The translations under genes were made by a program, and so were the position numbers. 33,982 nt of DNA from Elysia marginata. Its lineage: Eukaryota; Mollusca; Gastropoda; Plakobranchidae. Position 1 is the stretch's first letter. Every line of letters begins with the position of its first letter. Below the pieces are notes generated by a model. The model made no database searches. It was not told where the DNA came from and saw only the letters and a program-made list of their open reading frames with translations. Positions 24,501 to 33,500 of the stretch are shown here, piece after piece. The stretch is taken from positions 133,130 to 167,111 of the forward strand of contig BMAT01006617.1 of the NCBI GenBank assembly GCA_019649035.1. The letters run 5' to 3'.

Positions 24501-27500
24501 TCTTTAATTAATTATTAATTAAATATAACTGCAAAGGAAAAAAAAAGACTTTGGTAATGAAAAACCATATTTAACACAGGCCTACATGTGTATTTCAGTT
24601 TTATTCTTCATGTTTAATGTTTATTTTTTACCTTTCAGGGGAGTGGCTGCCCATTTAACCATGATGTCGAGTCGTCCCCGCGAATGAAAATGGAAGTCTG
24701 TAAATATCATTTGACCGTGAAAGGTTGCCACAAAGAACGGTGTCTTTACATGCATGATATCCTTTTCTGAATGCTTGGATAAGCATAACATTGAAAAGAA
24801 ATACATAAAGATGGTTAAAATATGCTGAATAGTGTACAAAGTGTATCATAAAACCTAAGTCAGAAATTACAAGTCACTTTTACGCATTAATGTAAAATCT
24901 CCAAAAAGGAAGGTGACAGCTCCAGTTTTTAATTTTTTAAAACTTATAATTAGGTGGTAAGCGTCTTCTCTCCTTATCAAGTCATATAAAATTAAATGAC
25001 TTGAAACTACATAGAACTGTTTGTGTGGTCATTTCAACCTATCAGTGTGTCTCTATATAAGTTATATGTGGGATCTAGAAAATTGGACGTTTGGTCAGAC
25101 ATATAGGAGCTTAATCTTAGTCGTTCAGCAGTAAGTTATTCTGTTTCTATATGAGAGCACTAGCAATGATGGAACAAGTGTTTTCCTCCGTCTTGAAGAG
25201 CTTCATATGCTTTGAGATCCTGTCTTTTCCTTTATGTTTTTTTATATCTCCTAATCCTTCTACCTTTTCTCCCCTCCTTTTGCAATGCTTGAAAGGATCA
25301 TATCTTTGTAAATCTTTTTTTATTGTCTTTTCTACCCATACCACCACATTCTGTGTTTTTCTCATGGTCTTGGGGAGATCCTTGTGGGGCTCAATGGCAT
25401 GTATGCTCACATTTTCTTCCCCACTTCCGTATATTCAATAACTATGGTTTTTGCCTCATATACCTGAAAGTTTTCCACAGTGTTCTCACTATTGTTTTAA
25501 TAACCATGGCATGTTTTGAATCAGTCATTCAGGAAATCACCATACTAGAAGTACATGGTTTGAATACCAGTCAGAGCAAATCCTTCTTTGCTACTCTGGG
25601 CACACCCAGTACAAGGTTCAAATTGGGGAGTGAAGTCTTTACACACTAGGCAAAAGTACGAGCGGCGAGGAAAGTACATGGCAAACAAGTTCACTTTCAA
25701 GACATTTGCTAGAATTCTACTCCTTGTTCCATGACACTTGTATTGCGTATAGGGCTAGATTTGCTTTACTTTTATCCAACCTTGAGGTCTAGTTTAAAAT
25801 CCTTGACTCTGCAGTACAGAACTATCCATGCAAGTATTACCATACTGGTGCAAAGTGCTTCAGTGGTGATCGCTGCAAGTTCTCCCACGCTCCGCTTACA
25901 GAGGAAACCAGACGTGCTTTGGCTCTCCGTGTAGCAGCAGAGGATGTAAGTGATGACAATTGAATAATATATGATATGCATGTGTTTTTTGCAATTTTAC
26001 TTTTAATAAACGTCGCTGCCAATGGTTTCTCTTAGGTTTAACAAGCTGCAATCAAAATGTTTTGTGATGTTGCGTATAATATGGAGGTCCCATGGTAATT
26101 TTTTGCCTAACACTCTTCCACATTGTAGTTTGGTAGTGGCAAAATAAAATACAGCTAGCCTTATTAAAGACACAAGCATTGATAGGACATTTTTTTTTTG
26201 TACAAACACTTTTACCTTGGTACAGATGAGATGTGTTTTGAATGATTTAAGACTCTCACGAGAACTTAAAAAAAAGGGGGGGGGGGGGGAACAAGGGATG
26301 GTCCAAAATATCTGACAACCTTTATCTACCTCGAGAAAAAGAAAGAAGAAAATCCCCTCAGGAATGAAGAAGGAAAAAGGGATGAAATAGATCCTGAAAA
26401 ATTTATTGCAGGAATAAAACTAAAATCGTAAGACTGCCATAACATAGATTTTTATGATCATACTCTTAGCTTTCTCCTCAAAAACGGGTAAGATGCATCT
26501 TTTTTCAGTTGTGTTTTTTTTATTGTTTATATTTCTTTGAGTGTTTCTCAAATTTTTTTTTAAAGAAAAATTATAAATTTACAGATATTTTAAACATTTT
26601 CAAAAATTTTCATTAAGTAAGTTTACATCATTTCAAATTTTGTTGGAACTCCTTGTGTTAGGCTTTATTAATTTTCAAATTGTTTACTTAAGAAAACATA
26701 GTGAATACTGAGATCTTATGGTTATTGGCTTGAAATTGTTGTTAAAGTTATTAATGCACCACTCTCTGTAATGCAGAAGGTTTGGTGAAAAACAGGCCTC
26801 TAATTTAAAGCATAATAAGGCCATTGAATGAATAATTATTTTTTTAAAAATCGTTTGGAGTAGTTCCTCCTGGGCAATGATGAGTCTTTAGGCTTAGTTT
26901 CACTACTAGAGTTTTTCTAATAAACTACCCATGCCCACAGAAGAGCTCGCTGAGGCGTCCATCTTTTGAATTTTACACACAAAAGAAGGTTGTCATGAAA
27001 CAGTCCCATTACACAAATAAAGGAGACAGTAAATTTTCATCCAATTAATATACCTATTATAATAAACTGAGGCATTTGAAAAAAAAAGGTGTCTTTTGAA
27101 AGACAATACACTTTAGTTTGCAGAAAAACTTTTTTCATATGCCAAGAAGTTCAACCACAGAAAAAGTCATGCATTTGACTATTTAACTAGCCTTTTTTAA
27201 ATGCCACCAGCCTGTTTTTAGTCAAAGCTGAACTCAAATTGTCCAAAACTGTAGGAGCTTGCTTACACTTGTACTTGTGAAATTGAAAGCCATCTGCCTG
27301 GCGTGAATGTTCCCAGATTGTTGACATGGAGGACCCTGAGTACAGAAACTACCGTGACTACTCACCAAGAGATTATGATGACGACGATAGAGATTTTGAC
27401 CAAGGAGATTATAATGATCCTCAGGACTACCCTGAAGTTCGTAGTCGTCCTAGCCTCTTGGGTAAGCAAAAAGCATGAAACCCTTTTGTAGAAAGCTCAG

Positions 27501-30500
27501 CTCTTTAGCTCTGCAGACTAGTTTTGATGAACTGGCGGTGTGTATGTTTTTTGTGACTTATACTGCTGCTTTTCACAAAATTGTATTCCTTGTACACATG
27601 GAGAATACAGGTTCACTGCTTAGCTGAAAGTGTGCTATATTCTTTTTTTTTAAACAATTTCCTATCAAATGTTGTAAACAAAAATTATGAGAATCAAGCG
27701 TGGAATAAAATGGGAAAATTTTTGTAATAACAGCTAAACTTTTTGTATTCCTTTAATTCTAATGAAAGTCTTGAAATTTATTTAAAAAAAAAAAATCAGT
27801 ATTTTAACAATATCAATTCTGACCTTGGTTTGTTCATTCTCTATAATGATGTTAATCTTCTGTCTCATGCGTTCATAACATTGTGAAAGATTATTATATA
27901 AACATATATTTTTTTTTAGGATCGCCTCCCAGAACAAAGAAAATTCCGTCCCTCTTTGAGATTAAAGTGACACCTCCGGGCCAGTCTCCGCAGGCAGGCA
28001 GTGTCGCCCCTACTGGAAGGTGAGTCACCATTCAGAGTAAGCACCACACAATGACACATACATGTCTCTCATTTAGACCTAGAACACAGTGTAACCATGC
28101 TAATCGGAAATTTTAGAGAGGGCAAAATTCAGTATGTTCCAAACTAAGTCTCGGTTGGACCAGGATTAATTTCTGTTTTAGGAAGACTCTTTTGCTACAA
28201 TAAATGTTTTATTTTAGACATGCATTTTGGTTTGATCAATTATTGCTGTTTAAAAGAATCATAGAATGTTACTTCCCTGAACTTTGACTTTTTATCTTCA
28301 TTGCTTTAAATGAATAGGATCTGCAGTCTAGATATAAAAATGTTTATCAATTTCAGAGCAAATGGGCTTTAGGGATTTTCACTGGTTCTCACACATTTGA
28401 ACTTTAATGTATCAGTGATATTTTTAAAAAAGGCAAACATCTGCCACTCTTTCTGTGTTTAAAGGAATGAAATCTTAATTTCAATTTTTTTTTAATCTTG
28501 TTCAATGATATCTTGAATGAAAGTGATCTGAAAAAAGTCATCTATTAAAAAAAAACTAAAAAAAGAAACAAAACAAAAAAATGATGAGATAGATCCCTCA
28601 CAACATCAGTCCAACTTCTAAGCCACGACAGATATATATGACACCTTTACAGTGGCCATTGAAACATACTGGCGAATTTTCCTATTTCCTTTTATGAAAC
28701 TGATTGTTCAGTTGACTGTGAATTAAAGTACAGCTCTTTTGAGCAATGCATCAAATAAAATAAATGTTTTGTTTGTAAAGTTTGGTGATTTTTTATGTGT
28801 TTCTTTTTGTCTTCCATTGTCTAGGCAACCTGGGTTCCATGGTGAGCCGAACACCGCTGCAGGTGCTGGCAATCTAAACAACCCTTCCAACATGGGCGCC
28901 ATGGGTGTTGGTGGTGGACTTGCGGTCAACATGAGTCTGAACCAGCAGCAGATGGGCCTTAGACAAGGCTTGGGTCTTTTGGGTCCTGGAGGTCCCCTCC
29001 CAGCAAGAGGTCCCAACGCGGCCATGATAATGAACATGCAGCAGCAGCAACAACAGCAGCAGCAGCTTGTGAGGCCAGGTTTTGGCTTAGCCGGTGCAGG
29101 AACTTCCTTCATGGGTGCGGGCAACAACGCCAACAACTTGCAACAGCAGAGAGGCCTCAGCAACAACAACAATAATGGTGGCAACCTGCCGCCTGTGCTC
29201 AACATGCTGGGCTCATTGATTAGGGACTTGCAGGGTGGACCAGGCTCAATCCCAACAAGTAGCTTGGGCAATATGGCAAACAATATGGGTGTGATGGCAG
29301 GCCAGAGCAGTATGGGCAACATAGGACAAAACAATATGGGACCAAATCATATGGGCCCAAACAATATGGGAAACATGGGACACAACAGTATGGCTAACAT
29401 GGGGCAGAACAATATGGCCAGTATGGGCAACATGGGACAGAACAATATGGGCAATATGGGCAACATGGGGCAGAACAATATGGGTAACATGGGACAGAAC
29501 ATGGGCAACATGGGGCAGAACAATATGGGCAACATGGGGCAAAACAATATGGCCAACATGGGACATATGCCACCAAACAGTATGGGCAATATGGGTGTAA
29601 ATATGGCCAACAGGAATGCCATGACCAACATAGGCTCTGGAGGACAGGTCAGCAACGGCATGGCAATGGGTCCTGGCAACAACATGGCCATGACACCTGG
29701 TCTGAATATGAACAACCCCAATATGGGCATGGCCAGTGGTATGAATATGGGCCAGGTACAACCCAACATGAACTCCATGGGGCCTGGTCTGTTACGGCCA
29801 CCAATGACTGGAGCAGGAAGCATGCAGCAAGCAGCTATGAACAATAATGTGGGTGGTGGTGGTTTGAATACTGGTGGTAACATTCCTGTCAGCGGTGCTA
29901 ACATGTACAACAACAACAACAACGGCAGTATTGTCCCTGTGAGCAACCCAGGACAAGAGGTTGGCATCATGGATGTGGATTACCGTGTTGGACAACAACA
30001 ACCTCAGGGTCCATCATCTGCTGGTATAGGTGGTGGTCGTGGTAACAATTTAGCTGCTGACACCCCTGAGAAGCCAGCAAGTTTAGCCAGGGAAGAGAAG
30101 AAGATAGCAGAAGAGGAGGACTCAAGCCAGGATCTCAGTGAGCTGGATAAAATGCGTCGGCAGCTAGAGGAACAGCTGCGAGCGGAGGATGAGAGGGCGG
30201 CAGCTGAGGATGACAGTTTTGAGGAGGAAGCAAGAGAAGGAGGTGGAAGTGGGGGAGATCTGGTGTCAACCACTGAGTCATCAGAAGAGAAGAGTTCAGC
30301 TAGCATTGAAGCAGAGAATAATGTCCAAGAAGGTAAGGAGCAGCATGGGTTTTGCCATGTCATAGTGGACAATTTTTCATTCTTTATGACTGAAGGTGAA
30401 ATATTGAAAGATGGATGTTCAGAAACAAAGATTACAAATGTGCAAGCAGTGACTTAGAATAGAATGAAATCGACTTTTCAAAAGTTGCAAATATGGTTTC

Positions 30501-33500
30501 ATGTTAGACATAATTGATACATGAGTTTAATGATTGTCTTTCAGCAAAGCCCGCCTAGCAAAATGGGTATACTAAGGTCAAAAAGGAAAAATCCATAGCT
30601 TTATAGTATTCGTTCTGTGTGTGATGAGAGATTCATGCCTCACAGACAGCATGCAAATTTACATAGGCAGCATGCAAAGGTCTGAAAATTTACACAGGTA
30701 TTTTAAAAATTTAACCAATCCTGTATGCTTGTTAGGCATATTTTTAAAATTCAACAGAGGTCTAGGAGCGCTTATATTTGACTTTTAAAATTTGAACTGG
30801 GATCAGTCTAGAACAAGATTTAGATAAGTAATCTAGATCTAGATTCAAAGACTAGCCATTTCAAAAGTTTAACGTATCTTTAACAAGAGAAGTTTTTTTC
30901 TTAGCAAGGTGGGCAAGAAAAATTATGAACTTTCTTGATGCACCCTTTTTTTTTTCGAAATCTCCTTCAGGGCATAATAGTTGGCGATTATGTTTTAAAT
31001 ATGACACAATGGAAGGTAAAATCTTATGCTTTTATATGACAAATTCCAGAAAATTACAAAATATCACAGAAAGTGAACATTTGATTAAGAAATGTTTTCA
31101 GCTTTTACACATTTTTATCATTCTCACCAGATCCAGCAAAAGATGCAAGCAAGGCGAGCGAGGCAGTTGTTGACATTCCAGCCAGTCTTCCTCGCAAACA
31201 GCGGGAGCTTCTCAAGCGCATCCAGCTACAGGAGATCTCTCGACAAAGGGAAAAAGAGAGACAGGAAGCAGCCGAGAAGGCTGAGGCCGAGGCCAGGGCC
31301 GCACAGGAAGCTCAGGCGAAAGGTTAGTTTGGCATCAATGCTATTTTTAGCCTGCCCTAGAAAGAGCTTATATTAGAATTACAGTAGAGAAAAATAGTTC
31401 AACTCTGTACTTTATATAACAAATGACCCAGCACCCCCTTCCCCCTCACTGGCTGATTTAAGTTTCTACAATCTTTCAATAATAATATATAAAAACTGTT
31501 TCAAATCTTTAAAAAGTACCCATTTACCTTTTTCAAACTGTATCTATATTTATTACTAAGTCGTAACTGTTTCCAATCTTCAAAAAGTCACATTTACCTT
31601 TTTCAAACTGCATCTATATTTATTACTAAGTCATAACTATTTCAAATCTTTAAAAAGTACCCATTTACCTTTTTCAAACTGCATCTATATTTATTACTAA
31701 GTCGTATCTTGTGAAGTTAAAATTTTAAGAATACATTGAAGAAACATCTTTTCTATTTCAAGTGCTAGACATGAATGTGAACTTAATTTTCTAAAACTTT
31801 GCTTTTACCAAATCTAGCTGAAGTGGATGACTTTTACTCAAGTGAGGAGGAAGGGGATGATGAAAATGGAGAGAAAAAACCAAAACTTACAGATGTTCTC
31901 AAGAAACTGAATCAAGAGGTGAGCAGCAACAAGAACTAAAACTTTATCTTAACCTCTGACTACATTCTGTTAACTTTTCCTTCAGCTGCACATTAAGCCT
32001 GGGCATGATCCGAATAAATCATTCGATTATTCGGATTGATTTAGAAGAGTCGCTTTTCCGAATAAACCCTTCACCAACCGATTCAATGAATCGTTTTAGG
32101 ATCCTCAAAAGCGTCGCTCATAAGAAGAATCATTTGAAGAGAGTTGTTTCTTTGAGTTAATCGATATTTAGATCAGAATGTGGAAAAATTTGCAAAGCGT
32201 AAAAACAACTCTAAATTTCACAGTGTGAGAACCATCATCTCACTCCCAGCGTTTTTTTCCTCCTAATTTTCTTTTCGGTTCAGAAAAACAAGGATAGATT
32301 CTGAATCATAATACTAATTTGCATAAAGTGATTCAACTATTTGATTATTCCGATTTTCAAAAGTGGGTGCACCCAACCGAATAATTGAAAACCGATTCAG
32401 TGCCCGCCACTACTGCACATAGGGAGAGAGATGATCTTACGCAGCAAATAGGCTGAACATACAAATTTCATGTATTTATTTAGTTGTACTGCAGGTCCTT
32501 TGAAGATCTCAGTGTTACAGTGATATTGCCACAAATAAACCCTCTGCAGGCCGATTGTTAAAAGTCAGAAATTTCTGTCAATTGAATATATTAAAAAGTC
32601 AAGCATTGATGTAAAACAAAAATGCTCATTGCTACACAAAATAAACATAGGAAAAAAAGGATAAGTCAGGGAAAGGGTTGACGTGTTAATGTTGAGAGTC
32701 AGCATAGCATAGAATAAAATCACACTTAACTCTGCATAGAGTAGGATAAAACCACACTTTAAGAAATATAAGGACATGAAAGAGTAAATGAGTTTATCTT
32801 GTATAGATTTTATATAATAGTATGTCAAAGTGTGACATAATATTGAGTGAACTTTTAGTGATCTATGTAGTTCTATCCTTAACAAGAAACTTTTTTTGTG
32901 TGTGTTTTGACTGGTTGTGGTGATGTTTGCAGCTGAAGGAGCTTATAGGGCAATTTGATGTCCTAAGTAATTAATTTTCTTCTAGGAATTATTGTGACAA
33001 AACCAAGATACCTTTTGCAGTGTTTGAAGTTTTAGTTTGAAAGTTTTAATCATGGTTTAGTGGTAGACAGATGACTCTTGGACCAAGAGCTTACAGGTTT
33101 TATCCCTTTGTTGGCAAGTCGATGTTACATCCTTGTAAGGCTCTTTTATTTTCTAAATGAGTACTTGGCTTTAGGCAGTGAAGTTGAAAGATCTCATTAG
33201 TATGCTAAAGTCATTTACTTTACCTGCTGCTGCTATGTAAGCTTGGAGCCTAATGGATTTGGTAATGGCCTTTTGTAAAGAGTACATTAGTCAATTTCGA
33301 TACTACATGAAAAATATACTTTTTTTGTTATTATTGTCATTTCATTTACGTTTTTTTTCTTTTCTTCAAGACATCATCCACGGCTGCCACAAGTGCTTCT
33401 GTTTCCGCACCAGTGTCTACAGCATCATCCTCTGTAGCAGATTCATCCAGCAACAGCGACACCATCAGCAGCACCACCACCACCACTAGCTCAACGACGG

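Noticed and set aside
25540-25640. GGTTTGAATACC followed by CTGGGCACACCCAG hairpin and a second GGTTCAAATT, suggestive of a SINE in the U12 intron
   Set aside because: No box A or tail at the expected distance; the evidence is too thin for a feature.
28723-29970. Three antisense open frames of 170-207 codons opposite exon 10
   Set aside because: They are shadows of the sense-strand MGNMGQNN repeat, whose lack of antisense stops is a result of codon composition. Their low-complexity products (for example CPMLPILF repeats) match nothing.
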